A stretch of 64,000 nucleotides of DNA, from assembly GCA_019459525.1 (NCBI GenBank), contig JAIBEY010000038.1, positions 37,568-101,567 of the forward strand. Direction: 5' to 3'. How positions within the stretch are numbered: the first letter of the stretch is position 1; each line of letters begins with the position of its first letter. The notes under the pieces were generated by a model. The model saw only the letters and a program-made list of their open reading frames with translations, was not told the DNA's origin and searched no databases. Of this stretch, positions 1 through 9,645 are shown piece by piece. The translations under genes were made by a program, and so were the position numbers. This stretch comes from Prolixibacteraceae bacterium (GTDB taxonomy: Bacteria; Bacteroidota; Bacteroidia; Bacteroidales; Prolixibacteraceae).

Positions 1-89
1 GCGGACAAGCGTTTTACGCAACGGCTGGTGGTAAAGATCTTTCAGGATTAGCTGCTGCTGTTGCAAAAGCAAAATCGTTTGTGAAGTAG
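1..89 (+). CDS. 3' end of an unidentified protein (partial)
   Basis: The window opens inside a reading frame (third frame) that ends at the TAG at 87-89. The visible C-terminus is about 28 residues, rich in Ala and Lys, ending in AKSFVK. It is too short to assign a family. The Rho-independent terminator about 65 bases downstream fits this being the last gene of a transcription unit. The frame is open and the composition is protein-like, but nothing here shows a function. Confidence 0.5.
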   Translation, partial: GQAFYATAGGKDLSGLAAAVAKAKSFVK

Positions 90-153
90 TATAAAATAGA
101 GCAGTTGAAGCCTGAAGTCAGAAGTGCATTTTGGGACTTGATGTAAATGATAG

Positions 154-195
154 AAAGAGGATTTGGACGGGTTACCGTTCGAAATCCTCTTTTTT
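154..195 (+). terminator. Rho-independent terminator
   Basis: Arms AAAGAGGATTT (154-164) and AAATCCTCTTT (182-192) are perfectly complementary. An inner ACGG/CCGT pairing and a T-run follow. It would end transcription of the gene that runs in from the left edge. Confidence 0.8.
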
Positions 196-226
196 GTGTG
201 ATAAAATCTGGCTTGTGCATTTTTTG

Positions 227-234
227 TAATTTTG
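227..234 (+). promoter_or_regulatory. Candidate -7 element for mtgA
   Basis: TAATTTTG matches the Bacteroidota -7 consensus TAnnTTTG and lies 23 bases before the mtgA start. No TTTG sits at the usual 18-21 base spacing upstream, so the call is weak. Confidence 0.35.
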
Positions 235-256
235 CCTGATGTAAGCAATTCCTATT

Positions 257-964
257 ATGAAACGATCAGGAAACAGTTTGGGCAAACGAATTTTTCGGGT
301 TATCTGGAAAACGGCCGTATGGTTCATCGGATTATCGGTCTTCTCCGTAGTTCTTTTTCGGTTTGTACCTGTGCCTGTAACTCCGCTGATGCTTATCCGT
401 TGCGGGGAACAATTGTTCGATGGGAAGGAAATAACACTGAAACACGACTGGGTTTCGATTGACGAAATTTCCAAAAACCTGCCATTAGCGGTGGTTTGCA
501 GCGAAGATCAGAATTTTATGAACCATTCAGGATTTGATATTGCTGCCATTGAACGTTCGGTTGAGGCCGCAAAACGGGGAGCAAAACGGGTGAAAGGAGC
601 CAGTACCATTTCGCAGCAAACAGCCAAAAATATATTTCTGTGGCCGGGCCGAAGCTGGATACGCAAAGGCTTCGAGGTTTATTTTACTGTCCTGATTGAA
701 TTTGTTTGGAGTAAGGAACGCATCATGGAAGTTTATCTGAACAGCATCGAGATGGGAAATGGTATTTATGGCGCAGAAGCAGCAGCCCGGCATTATTGGA
801 ATATTACAGCTAAGAATCTTTCGCGCACCCAGGCAGCAGCCATTGCCGCCGTGTTGCCCAATCCACGAAAATACAGTGCTAATCCACCAGGCCCTTACGT
901 GCAGAGCCGTATTGGTTGGATAGTAGGTCAGATGGGGCAATGGGGAACATTGAAGTTCGAATAG
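257..964 (+). CDS. mtgA: Monofunctional biosynthetic peptidoglycan transglycosylase
   Basis: A GT51 glycosyltransferase that polymerises lipid II into glycan strands at the outer face of the inner membrane, without a transpeptidase domain. The 235-residue length suits the monofunctional class. A single membrane anchor covers about residues 15-36. GT51 motifs follow in order: the catalytic Glu in SEDQNFMNHSGFD (Glu83), KGASTISQQTAKNIFLW (about 113-129), RKGFEVYFT (about 136-144), and GNGIYGAEAAARHYW (about 168-181). ATG at 257 places the basic N-terminus directly before the anchor. It lies between a terminator and a cytochrome c maturation gene, in its own unit. Confidence 0.93.
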   Translation: MKRSGNSLGKRIFRVIWKTAVWFIGLSVFSVVLFRFVPVPVTPLMLIRCGEQLFDGKEITLKHDWVSIDEISKNLPLAVVCSEDQNFMNHSGFDIAAIERSVEAAKRGAKRVKGASTISQQTAKNIFLWPGRSWIRKGFEVYFTVLIEFVWSKERIMEVYLNSIEMGNGIYGAEAAARHYWNITAKNLSRTQAAAIAAVLPNPRKYSANPPGPYVQSRIGWIVGQMGQWGTLKFE

Positions 965-1124
965 TATTTTTATCTTTAAATCTGTTTTTTTTCTTAATAG
1001 TTGTAAAGTTTGGGGCAATGAATCAACCCAAACCCAAACTATCTGTTATACTTCCATTGCAAAGCATAACAGTTGTTTTATGCCTGAAAATTGTATTTTT
1101 TAGTTCCAATTAAACCTGGTGATA

Positions 1125-4100
1125 ATGAAAAAACTATTGAATTTCCTTTTCTCCTTCCCTTTTATGGGTTTCCTTTTGCTTATACTGGCTTTCTCAATGG
1201 CACTTGCCACTTTTGTCGAGAGTAGTTATGGAACCGAAGCCGCCCAGGGATTAATCTATAAAGCCATTTGGTTCGAATTGATTCTGCTCTTGTTGGCGGT
1301 CAATTTAATGGTTAATTTTATTCGTCATCGAATGTACACCCGGCAACGTATTGCTGTAGGGCTCTTCCATTTGTCGTTTATCATTATTCTGGTTGGAGCT
1401 GCCATAACCCGATACATTAGTTTTGAAGGGATTATGCACATTCGCGAAGGACAGTCTTCCGATTTTATACTTTCGGCTGAGGATTATTTAACTGTGAAAA
1501 GTGAAAATCAAACGGTGAGTTCTACTGTCCTTCTTTCTGAACTCTCGTACAAAGATTTCAATGAGAAGATTACCATCGATGGCCGATCAGTCCGGATAAA
1601 ATCGATAGGTTTTATTAAAAATGCGGTCAGGAATGTGGTTGAAAACCCTGCCGGGACGGAAATGATAGACTTTGTGATCTCACAGGGGCAGGGACGCGAG
1701 AATTTCGTTTTTGCGAAAGGCGATAAAATCAATTTAGGAAATGTGTTGGTTGGTTACGAATTGCCGGGCGCCAATTTTCAGTTTTTTAGCCGTGGCAGCG
1801 ATTTGTTTCTGGTTTCCGATCGCCAAATCGAGATTCGTTCGATGACGGGTGGCGAACCTCAGATCGTAGCACCCAACGATACGATTGCTGTGGAAACCAT
1901 GCAGTTGTATTCCTTCGACGGATTCATGCTTTTGGTGAAGAATTTTTATGAACATGCTTCGATGAGCGTGGCGCAGGACGCTTCAGGAAATGCTTCGCAG
2001 GATGCTGTGGTGCTTGAAGTAACTGATGGTACAAACCGGCAGATTGTAAATGTGATGGGGCGCCACGGGCAGAAAGGTGAGCCAATTGCCGCCAAAGTTG
2101 GAAATGCCGCCTTGGAATTTACCTATGGCGCCGAACCTATTTATTTGCCTTTTGCGTTGCAATTAACCGATTTCCAGATGGAAAAATATCCGGGATCCGA
2201 AAGCCCTTCGTCGTTTGCGAGCGAGTTGATTTTAAATGACCGGGAGCGGAATGTTTCACGGAACGTTCGGGTTTTTATGAATAACACACTTAATTACCGG
2301 GGATATAAATTCTTTCAGTCGTCGTACGACCAGGACGAAAGGGGCACTGTACTTTCTGTAAATGCCGATCAACTTGGAACCGGTGTCACTTACATCGGGT
2401 ATTTGCTTTTGGCCGTGGGAATGATTTGGGCGTTGATCAGCAAAAACTCGTATTTCCAATTGCAGGTTCGTCGTTTAAAGCAGTATTCCAAACCGGTTGC
2501 AATGGTTGTTTTTGCTTTGCTGGCCTTAAATACGGGTTCTGCCTCGGCAAATAGTTCCGAGATTGCAGGCATCCCAAAGATTGATCAATCCATAATCGAC
2601 GATTTTTCCAAATTGTGGATTCAGGGGCCCGATGGCCGGATTGAACCCGCAGCAACACTTACCTCGGAGCTACTCCGGAAAGTGAGTCGCAAATCGGATT
2701 TCTACGGACGTTCAGCCGAAGAGGTGGTGCTTGGTTTGTATTTGTATCCGGAGCTTTGGCGGAATGTATCACTGGTAAAAGTATCGAACGATCAGATCAA
2801 GGGAGAATTGGGCGTAACCGAATCACGCATCCCGTTGACTGCTTTTTTTGACCAAAACGGAAACTATAAACTGATTGAAAAGGTAAAGGCAGCCTTTAAC
2901 AAGATGCCTGCCTTCCGGAACGTGTATGAAAAGGAACTCATCAATATAGACGAGCGTGTGAATATCTGCTTCATGATCATCAATGGCGACATGTTTTCGC
3001 TGTTTCCGGGACCATCAAAAGAAAACAAATGGTTTGCTGTCGGGAGTCAGCCCGTAGGTGTTGACTCAGCGGATTCGCTGTTTATTAACCGCGGGTTTCA
3101 GTTGTTTAAAGAATCATTAAGCGGAAAGGGCGATGTCAATGGTCGTCAGATTCTGGCCAGCATTGCAGCTTATCAGGCCAAATTTGGGGCCAGTTACCTG
3201 CCAACCGAAACCAAAAAGAACGTTGAGATATTTTACAACTCGGTGAATCCGTTTAAACGGGTATTCCCATTCTATCTGCTTGTTGGATTTGCATTACTTT
3301 CGGTGTTATTTGTCAATATTTTCAGGCATAAAACGATGGGTAAAAAAGTCCGCATCGTCTTTATAAGCCTTATCACTGTTGGATTTTTATTTCACACGGC
3401 CGGATTGGCATTGCGCTGGTACATTTCGGGACACGCGCCATGGTCGAATGGGTACGAATCAATGGTTTATGTGGCCTGGGCTTCGATGTTAGCGGGTCTT
3501 ATTTTTGGCCGGAAATATCCTATGGTGATTGGAACTGCTGCCATGCTTGCCGGGATTACGTTATTTGTTGCCCATCTCAACTGGATGAATCCTGAAATCA
3601 CACACCTGGTTCCGGTACTGAATTCGTACTGGCTGATGATTCATGTGGCCATTATTACCGCCAGTTATGGTTTTATAGGGATGAGTGCCTTTATAGGCTT
3701 ACTGGTTTTGGTGCTTTATTGTATCAGCAATGCGCAGAACAGTAAAAATGTAAAAAATCTGGTGCTTCAGCTCACGGCCATTAGCGAAATGTCGGTGACT
3801 GTTGGTTTGTATTTGCTCACGATCGGAACATTCCTCGGAGGTGTTTGGGCCAACGAAAGCTGGGGCAGATACTGGGGCTGGGATGCCAAAGAAACCTGGG
3901 CGCTGATTACCGTTGTGATTTATTCGTTTATTGCGCACATGCGGCTTATCCCTTCGCTCAGGGGCATTTACAATTACACTATTGCATCGGTGCTTGGTTT
4001 TGCCTCGGTGCTGATGACTTATTTTGGCGTTAATTATTACCTCAGCGGATTACATTCATACGGACGTGGTTCTGTGGATTCTGTTCATTGGTCGGTATTT

Positions 4101-4175
4101 GTTATCATTGCGGTAATTGCCGGGCTGATGTTAATTTCAAATTTCAAACAAAAGAATCTGGAATTTGAAAATTGA
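1125..4175 (+). CDS. ccsBA: Fused ResB/CcsA cytochrome c maturation protein (system II, CcsBA type)
   Basis: Exports haem and attaches it to CxxCH motifs of apocytochromes outside the inner membrane. The N-terminal part is ResB/CcsB-like, with membrane segments near residues 10-30, 45-65 and 80-100 and a large extracytoplasmic region. The C-terminal part is CcsA-like: a run of membrane helices carrying the tryptophan-rich WWD haem-handling motif (WGRYWGWDAKETWAL, around residue 915), and flanking periplasmic histidines in SGHAPWSNGYES and SGLHSYGRG. About 1016 residues is the size of natural fusions in Bacteroidota and Epsilonproteobacteria. ATG at 1125 is preferred to an in-frame GTG at 1119. 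Its clients could include the haem lipoproteins at 20.4-22 kb. Confidence 0.93.
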   Translation: MKKLLNFLFSFPFMGFLLLILAFSMALATFVESSYGTEAAQGLIYKAIWFELILLLLAVNLMVNFIRHRMYTRQRIAVGLFHLSFIIILVGAAITRYISFEGIMHIREGQSSDFILSAEDYLTVKSENQTVSSTVLLSELSYKDFNEKITIDGRSVRIKSIGFIKNAVRNVVENPAGTEMIDFVISQGQGRENFVFAKGDKINLGNVLVGYELPGANFQFFSRGSDLFLVSDRQIEIRSMTGGEPQIVAPNDTIAVETMQLYSFDGFMLLVKNFYEHASMSVAQDASGNASQDAVVLEVTDGTNRQIVNVMGRHGQKGEPIAAKVGNAALEFTYGAEPIYLPFALQLTDFQMEKYPGSESPSSFASELILNDRERNVSRNVRVFMNNTLNYRGYKFFQSSYDQDERGTVLSVNADQLGTGVTYIGYLLLAVGMIWALISKNSYFQLQVRRLKQYSKPVAMVVFALLALNTGSASANSSEIAGIPKIDQSIIDDFSKLWIQGPDGRIEPAATLTSELLRKVSRKSDFYGRSAEEVVLGLYLYPELWRNVSLVKVSNDQIKGELGVTESRIPLTAFFDQNGNYKLIEKVKAAFNKMPAFRNVYEKELINIDERVNICFMIINGDMFSLFPGPSKENKWFAVGSQPVGVDSADSLFINRGFQLFKESLSGKGDVNGRQILASIAAYQAKFGASYLPTETKKNVEIFYNSVNPFKRVFPFYLLVGFALLSVLFVNIFRHKTMGKKVRIVFISLITVGFLFHTAGLALRWYISGHAPWSNGYESMVYVAWASMLAGLIFGRKYPMVIGTAAMLAGITLFVAHLNWMNPEITHLVPVLNSYWLMIHVAIITASYGFIGMSAFIGLLVLVLYCISNAQNSKNVKNLVLQLTAISEMSVTVGLYLLTIGTFLGGVWANESWGRYWGWDAKETWALITVVIYSFIAHMRLIPSLRGIYNYTIASVLGFASVLMTYFGVNYYLSGLHSYGRGSVDSVHWSVFVIIAVIAGLMLISNFKQKNLEFEN

Positions 4176-4366
4176 GCATATGTCAGAAACTCAGTGTCTG
4201 GGATAGTTTCGAAAATGTTGTTTTCAATTTGCTGATATTCAATACTTCGTACGGCCAAAGTCGTTTTAGGTATGGAATATCGGCAAATTTTGATTTTTCG
4301 ATTTCCTTCCAAAAGTTAAAATAGTTTTATATTTAGACGCTTGTTAAATAACTAAATGATAAAACT

Positions 4367-6232
4367 ATGGCAATTGAGGTGAGAAGAACCTTCGATATTT
4401 TAGCTAAATGTCTTCAGGAATTTCCACGGAAAGATGCACTGGGTGGGAAAGACAACAAGGACTGGTACGTTTACAGTACAGCCGAATACGTTGAAAAATC
4501 GCATCAGTTTGCGATGGGATTAATGGCTCTGGGCCTGAAAAAGGGTGATAAAGTAGCCACTGTAACAACCAACCGCCCCGAGTGGAACTTTGCCGATATG
4601 GGCCTGGCCATGACCGGAATGGTTCACGTCCCCATTTATCCAACAATTAGCGACGAAGAGTATAGTTATATCCTTGAACATGCCGAAATCCATATTTTAC
4701 TGGTTGGCGACCGTAAATTGTACGAAAAACTAAGTCCGATTGCCGCACGCCTACCCAAAATTCCACACATTTATACTTTCGAGGAGGTCGATGGAGCTCA
4801 GAATTTTGACGAAATCCTCGAATTGGGTAAAGCCCACGCAGCAGAGCTGAAAGATGAACTGGAACAGATTAAAATGGATGTTGATCCGGAAGACCTGGCC
4901 ACGATCATATACACTTCAGGAACTACCGGAGTACCCAAAGGCGTGATGCTGACACACACCAACCTGGTATCGAACTTTGTGGCCCACTCGAAAATGCACA
5001 ACCTGGGGATTGACCACCGCGTAATTAGTTTTTTGCCGCTTTGTCATGTGTACGAACGCAGCGTAAATTACCATTTTCAGTACAAGGGTATGGGTGTTTA
5101 TTACGTTGGAAACCTGGGACAGATCGTGTCGGCCATCAAAGAAATTAAACCCCATATGTTTAATTCGGTTCCTCGTTTGCTCGAAAGGGTTTACGATGGA
5201 TTTGTGTCGAAAGGCAAGGAACTGAAGGGACTGAAAAAGGTCATTTATTTTTGGGCAATAAGCCTTACCCGTCATTTCGAATACAACAAAAAGTATAACT
5301 TTTTTCTGAAAGTCAGGATTAAACTGGCCGACAAGCTCATTTATTCCAAATGGCGCGAGGCGCTTGGAGGCAATATTGTTTACGTTGTTTCTGGAGGGGC
5401 AGCGCTCCAGCCGCGGATTGCCCGCGTTTTGGGGATGGCCGGAATGCTCAACCTTGAAGGTTACGGACTGACTGAAACATCGCCTGTAATTGCTGTAAAT
5501 AATCCAAACACGAAAGCCATGAAGGTGGGAACCGTTGGAGAGGTTCTGCCCAACGTTCAACTTAAATTTGGCGACGATGGCGAAATTTTGGTAAAAGGGC
5601 CTAGTGTAATGAAAGGTTATTACAAAGCTCCTGAATTAACTGCCGAGGTGATTGATGAAGATGGCTGGTTTCATACCGGCGATATCGGTATCCTGGAGGA
5701 AGGTAAATACCTGAAAATTACCGACCGAAAAAAGGAAATGTTCAAGCTGTCGGGAGGTAAATACATTGCTCCGCAAATGATTGAGAATAAGATGAAAGCT
5801 TCATTTTTCATCGAACAGGTGATGGTGATTGGCGCCAGCGAAAAATTTGCCAGTGCACTCATTTCTCCCAATTTTGGCTACTTGCACGACTGGTGCAGCC
5901 AACGAAAAATCGTTTTTCAGGACAACGAGGATTTAATTCAAAAAACTGAAGTATTAGCCCAGTTGCAAAAAGAAGTGGCTGCGATAAACAAAACCCTGGG
6001 CGAACACGAAGAAATCAAACGGTTCCGTTTGGTGAGCGACGAATGGACTCCGCAAAGCGGCGAACTGTCGCCAACCTTAAAGTTGAAACGAAATTATGTG
6101 GCAACCAAATACAAATCGATTATCGACGAAATTTATTCGGTCTCAAAAAATCAACCTGGAGGAAGGTTTCGACTGCCCAAAATCAACCTGAATTTCGATA
6201 TCAATGAGTTTATTAAAAGGCTGAAGCTGTAA
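4367..6232 (+). CDS. Long-chain fatty acid--CoA ligase (AMP-forming, FadD15-like)
   Basis: Activates a long-chain fatty acid to acyl-AMP and then acyl-CoA. This is an ANL-superfamily enzyme of 621 residues, the usual length. Motifs: the P-loop YTSGTTGVPKGVMLTH (about 182-197), the acyl-binding motif GYGLTETSP (about 365-373), the hinge motif DGWFHTGDIG, and TDRKKEMFKLSGGKYIAP bearing the C-terminal catalytic region. The sequence resembles the long-chain FadD15/FACL subgroup common in Bacteroidota. A PAP2 phosphatase starts 14 bases after its stop, so the two are probably co-transcribed and may both act on membrane lipids. Substrate chain length cannot be read from sequence. Confidence 0.93.
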   Translation: MAIEVRRTFDILAKCLQEFPRKDALGGKDNKDWYVYSTAEYVEKSHQFAMGLMALGLKKGDKVATVTTNRPEWNFADMGLAMTGMVHVPIYPTISDEEYSYILEHAEIHILLVGDRKLYEKLSPIAARLPKIPHIYTFEEVDGAQNFDEILELGKAHAAELKDELEQIKMDVDPEDLATIIYTSGTTGVPKGVMLTHTNLVSNFVAHSKMHNLGIDHRVISFLPLCHVYERSVNYHFQYKGMGVYYVGNLGQIVSAIKEIKPHMFNSVPRLLERVYDGFVSKGKELKGLKKVIYFWAISLTRHFEYNKKYNFFLKVRIKLADKLIYSKWREALGGNIVYVVSGGAALQPRIARVLGMAGMLNLEGYGLTETSPVIAVNNPNTKAMKVGTVGEVLPNVQLKFGDDGEILVKGPSVMKGYYKAPELTAEVIDEDGWFHTGDIGILEEGKYLKITDRKKEMFKLSGGKYIAPQMIENKMKASFFIEQVMVIGASEKFASALISPNFGYLHDWCSQRKIVFQDNEDLIQKTEVLAQLQKEVAAINKTLGEHEEIKRFRLVSDEWTPQSGELSPTLKLKRNYVATKYKSIIDEIYSVSKNQPGGRFRLPKINLNFDINEFIKRLKL

Positions 6233-6246
6233 GTCTATCGGATTGT

Positions 6247-7008
6247 ATGATGAATTGTAGATTACCACTTATTTTATTAGTTATTCTGAGTTTTCAAACT
6301 GTTGTCCGCGGACAGGAATCTGTAGCCGATACCACAAAATCTATTCGTCTTTCGGTGGCCAAACTGAAACCGCTGATTATACCAGGTATATTAATGGGCT
6401 ATGGTTTTGCCGGCATCGAAAATCATTACCTCCAGTCATTCGACCGGGAAGTAAAAGAAGAAGTGAATGAGCATATCGACGAAAATGCAACGATTGACGA
6501 TTTTTTGCAGTACACACCATTTCTTTCAGTTTACGCTTTAAATGCTGCCGGAGTTAAAGGGAAGCATAATTTTAGAGACCGAACAGTAATATTAGCATCC
6601 TCATATCTTATGATGTCTGTTTCTGTTAGTAGTATAAAGTCAATTGCTAAAGTTGAGCGCCCTGATAAAAGTTCAAACAATTCTTTTCCATCCGGGCATA
6701 CGGCAACGGCATTCATGGGAGCCGAGTTCCTGTATCAGGAATATAAAGATGTGTCCATCTGGTATGGAATTGCTGGTTATGCTGTTGCTTCCGGAACCGG
6801 ATTTTACCGCATTTATAACAACCGACATTGGGTAACCGATGTTGCTGCCGGTGCCGGAATTGGCATTTTGAGTACAAAAATTGCTTACTGGATTAATCCG
6901 TATATCACGAATAAATTATTCAAAAAACGGGACAAGACCTCCGGGGCAATTCTTTATCCGTATTACAATGGAGAACAGGTTGGGCTTGGAATTGCACTGA
7001 ATCTTTGA
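6247..7008 (+). CDS. PAP2-family membrane/periplasmic phosphatase
   Basis: A type 2 phosphatidic acid phosphatase-like enzyme, acting on a lipid phosphate or diphosphate. All three signature motifs are present: KSIAKVERP (K-x6-RP), PSGHT, and RIYNNRHWVTD (R-x5-H-x3-D), which carry the nucleophilic His and phosphate-binding residues. An N-terminal signal or anchor (about residues 1-22) and further hydrophobic stretches suggest an envelope location. It lies 14 bases after the acyl-CoA ligase. The substrate is unknown; undecaprenyl diphosphate, phosphatidate or lipid A are options for the family. Confidence 0.9.
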   Translation: MMNCRLPLILLVILSFQTVVRGQESVADTTKSIRLSVAKLKPLIIPGILMGYGFAGIENHYLQSFDREVKEEVNEHIDENATIDDFLQYTPFLSVYALNAAGVKGKHNFRDRTVILASSYLMMSVSVSSIKSIAKVERPDKSSNNSFPSGHTATAFMGAEFLYQEYKDVSIWYGIAGYAVASGTGFYRIYNNRHWVTDVAAGAGIGILSTKIAYWINPYITNKLFKKRDKTSGAILYPYYNGEQVGLGIALNL

Positions 7009-7085
7009 TTTGTTTTAAATCGATCGATAAAACCATCATAAATTTTTTCCGGTGTCTGTATTAAAATCCTTATAATCATTACGAA

Positions 7086-7463
7086 ATGAACCCAATTGCA
7101 CCAACCAACACCGACGAGTATATCGCAGGTTTTCCGGGCGATATACAACTGATTTTGAATCAAGTCAGGGCAACCATTCAACAAGCCGCGCCGGATGCCG
7201 AAGAATCCATCGCCTACGGAATGCCTGCGTATAAACTAAAGGGCAAGCCGCTGGTCTATTTCGCCGGATTTAAAAACCACATTGGCTTTTATGCCACTCC
7301 CTCCGGACATTCCGAATTCGCGAAGGAACTATCCAAATACAAGCAGGGAAAAGGCTCGGTCCAGTTTCCGCTCAACCAGCCCATACCGTATGATTTGATT
7401 GCCCAAATTGTTGAGTTTCGTGTTGTTGAGAATCTGGAGAAGGTAAAAACGAAGAAGAAATAA
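7086..7463 (+). CDS. DUF1801 (YdhG-like) protein
   Basis: A 125-residue soluble protein matching the DUF1801/YdhG fold: an N-terminal DEYIAGFPG segment, the conserved EESIAYGMPAYKLKGKPL core, and the HIGFYATPSG motif. The family is small and cytoplasmic, without an agreed biochemical role. No signal peptide or catalytic motif is visible. It is convergent with the DEAD-box helicase gene and the two are separated by a hairpin. Confidence 0.85.
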   Translation: MNPIAPTNTDEYIAGFPGDIQLILNQVRATIQQAAPDAEESIAYGMPAYKLKGKPLVYFAGFKNHIGFYATPSGHSEFAKELSKYKQGKGSVQFPLNQPIPYDLIAQIVEFRVVENLEKVKTKKK

Positions 7464-7475
7464 GTAAAAACAAAA

Positions 7476-7514
7476 ATTCCAGGTTTCAAGCTGAATCAAC
7501 CTGGAACCTGGAAT
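7476..7514. terminator. Convergent intergenic hairpin
   Basis: ATTCCAGGTT (7476-7485) pairs perfectly with AACCTGGAAT (7505-7514). A second copy of AACCTGG at 7498-7504 offers an alternative partner. It lies between convergent genes ending at 7463 and 7541 and could terminate both. The words resemble palindromic repeats seen in other gaps of this window. Confidence 0.55.
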
Positions 7515-7540
7515 TTGTAATCCGGAACTATCTCGTGTGT

Positions 7541-9322
7541 TTAGTTTCTTCTGCGTCTTGGGCGATCGCCGCGGTCGTTAAATCCGCCTTCACGACGTCC
7601 TTCGCGGTTTCCGCCACCTCTGTAGCCACCGCCACCACTGCGACCTTCACTCCGGAACGATCCGCCACCTTCATTGCTGGCTTCCTGTCCTGCGGTCGAT
7701 TCAACGCGGCCAATGTTAATCACATGGCCTTCAATCACCACATTATTCAGCGCTTTAATCAAATCGCGCTCGAAGTTGCTGTCGATCTCAAAAAACGAGA
7801 ATTTACGTTGAATGTCGATCTTGCCAATTTCGATGTTGCGACGGCCCGAATATTCGTTAATCATACCAATCAGGCCTGAAGCATTCAGGTTCTGTTTTTT
7901 CCCGGCGTTGAGAAACAGCTTGGTGAATTTTAAACGGTCGCCTCCACGATCACCACCACGTTCGTTGCGTGACGCAAACTGATCGCGCGGAAGTTCGGCT
8001 TTAATATTCAGGTCACGTGCATTTTTATAGTAGTCGAGCAACTGGTTGAATTCGAGCGAAACGAAATGTTTTACAATGTCGCTTTTCGACATGTCTTCGA
8101 ATTTTTCCAAAATCTGAGGAAGGTAATTCCCAATCTGCGCTTCGTTGATTTCCACATTTTGAACGCGCTCGATCAGATGGAACAACTGCTTTTCACAGAT
8201 TTCGGTACCACCCGGAACCATTTTGCGTTCAAATTTTTTGCGCGAAAGTTTTTCGATCTGTTTTAAGCGACCGGTTTCTTTCATATGTACAATCGTCACC
8301 GAGATTCCGCTTTTACCAGCTCTTCCGGTACGTCCGCTACGGTGAATATACACTTCAGGATCGTCAGGCATCGAATAATTGATCACGTGACTCAATTCGG
8401 TTACGTCCAGTCCGCGTGCAGCAACGTCAGTAGCAATCAGCATTTGCAGTTGTTTGCTGCGGAAGCGGGCCATTACCTGGTCGCGCTGAGCCTGCGAAAG
8501 GTCGCCATGCAACGCATCGGCATTGTATCCGTCGGCCATAAATTGTTCGGCCACCTCACGGGTTTCCATACGGGTTCGGCAAAACACAATGGCATAACAG
8601 TCTGGGTAATTGTCGGCAATACGTTTTAGTGTTGCATATTTATCTTTGGCGTGAACCACATAATAATGGTGTTCTACGTTTTCGGCACCGGCATTTCGTT
8701 TTCCAACAGAAAGCTCCAGCGCATTATTCAGGTATTTCGATTTAATTTCAGCAATACCCAAAGGCATTGTTGCTGAAAAAAGTAACGTTTGTTTTTCGGC
8801 AGGAGTAGTCGATAAAATAGCGTCCAGCTCTTCTTTAAAGCCCATGGTCAGCATTTCGTCGGCTTCGTCTAAAATCAGCCAGCGAATGGCCGAGATGTTG
8901 AGGATTTTACGGCGAATTAAGTCATGAACTCGTCCGGGAGTACCCACAACGATTTGTCCGCCAGCTTTTAATTCCCTGATTTGTTTGGTAATATCGGCAC
9001 CACCGTAAACCGAGATGGTCTTAAATCCAGGAATAAACTTGGAAAAGTTGTCGAGGTCGCGGGTAATTTGCAGACACAACTCGCGGGTTGGGCAAAGAAT
9101 TAACGACTGTACCTCTTTGGTTTGCATCGAGATGTTGTTAATCACGGGCAGCCCGAATGCTGCAGTTTTACCTGTGCCGGTCTGAGCTAATGCTACTAAA
9201 TCCTGGGTTGATGTAATCAGGTGTGAAATGGTTACTTCCTGAATAGGCGTTGGGTTAACAAACCCCATTTCTGCGATCGCCTTTAAGATTTCCGGCTTCA
9301 GGCCGGTTTCTTCAAATGTCAT
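7541..9322 (-). CDS. DEAD-box ATP-dependent RNA helicase (DeaD/CsdA-like)
   Basis: Unwinds RNA duplexes using ATP, probably in ribosome assembly or cold adaptation. The helicase motifs occur in order: the Q motif region GFVNPTPIQ, motif I AQTGTGKT, Ia PTREL, Ib TPGR, II DEAD, III SAT, V ARGLDV and VI HRSGRTGRAG. A DbpA-like RNA-binding domain follows, then a Gly/Arg-rich basic tail ending in RPRRRRN. The frame stays open upstream to 9448, but ATG at 9322 (MTFEETGLKPEIL) matches the family's start and gives 593 residues. The upstream extension is not family-like and is taken as leader. It is monocistronic, with 323 bases to the next gene. Confidence 0.95.
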   Translation of the reverse strand: MTFEETGLKPEILKAIAEMGFVNPTPIQEVTISHLITSTQDLVALAQTGTGKTAAFGLPVINNISMQTKEVQSLILCPTRELCLQITRDLDNFSKFIPGFKTISVYGGADITKQIRELKAGGQIVVGTPGRVHDLIRRKILNISAIRWLILDEADEMLTMGFKEELDAILSTTPAEKQTLLFSATMPLGIAEIKSKYLNNALELSVGKRNAGAENVEHHYYVVHAKDKYATLKRIADNYPDCYAIVFCRTRMETREVAEQFMADGYNADALHGDLSQAQRDQVMARFRSKQLQMLIATDVAARGLDVTELSHVINYSMPDDPEVYIHRSGRTGRAGKSGISVTIVHMKETGRLKQIEKLSRKKFERKMVPGGTEICEKQLFHLIERVQNVEINEAQIGNYLPQILEKFEDMSKSDIVKHFVSLEFNQLLDYYKNARDLNIKAELPRDQFASRNERGGDRGGDRLKFTKLFLNAGKKQNLNASGLIGMINEYSGRRNIEIGKIDIQRKFSFFEIDSNFERDLIKALNNVVIEGHVINIGRVESTAGQEASNEGGGSFRSEGRSGGGGYRGGGNREGRREGGFNDRGDRPRRRRN

Positions 9323-9611
9323 AAATGTCCTTTTAAAATTACGGTTCAGCAAAACACTGAATCGGGTAAATGGAAGGAGATTGGGTAGATGCTCCTGTCC
9401 TAAACCAGACAAAAAGGAAATTATCCGACCCCCTAAAATCTGGCGCAAAGGTAATTTAAATTTCTTACTGAAAACTATCGGTCTGTTTTTGCATCGAAAA
9501 GTCCATCGGTCTTAACACAAAGAAAATATTGAATCGACAGGAAATGAGCGTATTCTCTATGTTTATGTCGATTGACCTAAAATTTAAACTCCGGTTTATC
9601 TGTTTTACGGT

Positions 9612-9619
9612 TATCTTTG
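9612..9619 (+). promoter_or_regulatory. Candidate -7 element for the lipoprotein gene
   Basis: TATCTTTG fits TAnnTTTG and lies 26 bases before the ATG at 9646. No good -33 TTTG is found at normal spacing. Confidence 0.4.
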
Positions 9620-9645
9620 AACCCCAATTGGAAAGGAGAAATAAC

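Noticed and set aside
527..1018. 163-codon minus-strand frame over mtgA
   Set aside because: Opposite-strand shadow of a well-supported gene.
4916..5560. 214-codon open frame on the minus strand inside the acyl-CoA ligase gene
   Set aside because: It is fully inside a strongly supported gene on the other strand and has no family-like pattern.
7535..7879. 114-codon plus frame opposite the helicase tail
   Set aside because: A shadow produced by the Gly/Arg-rich codons of the helicase C-terminus.
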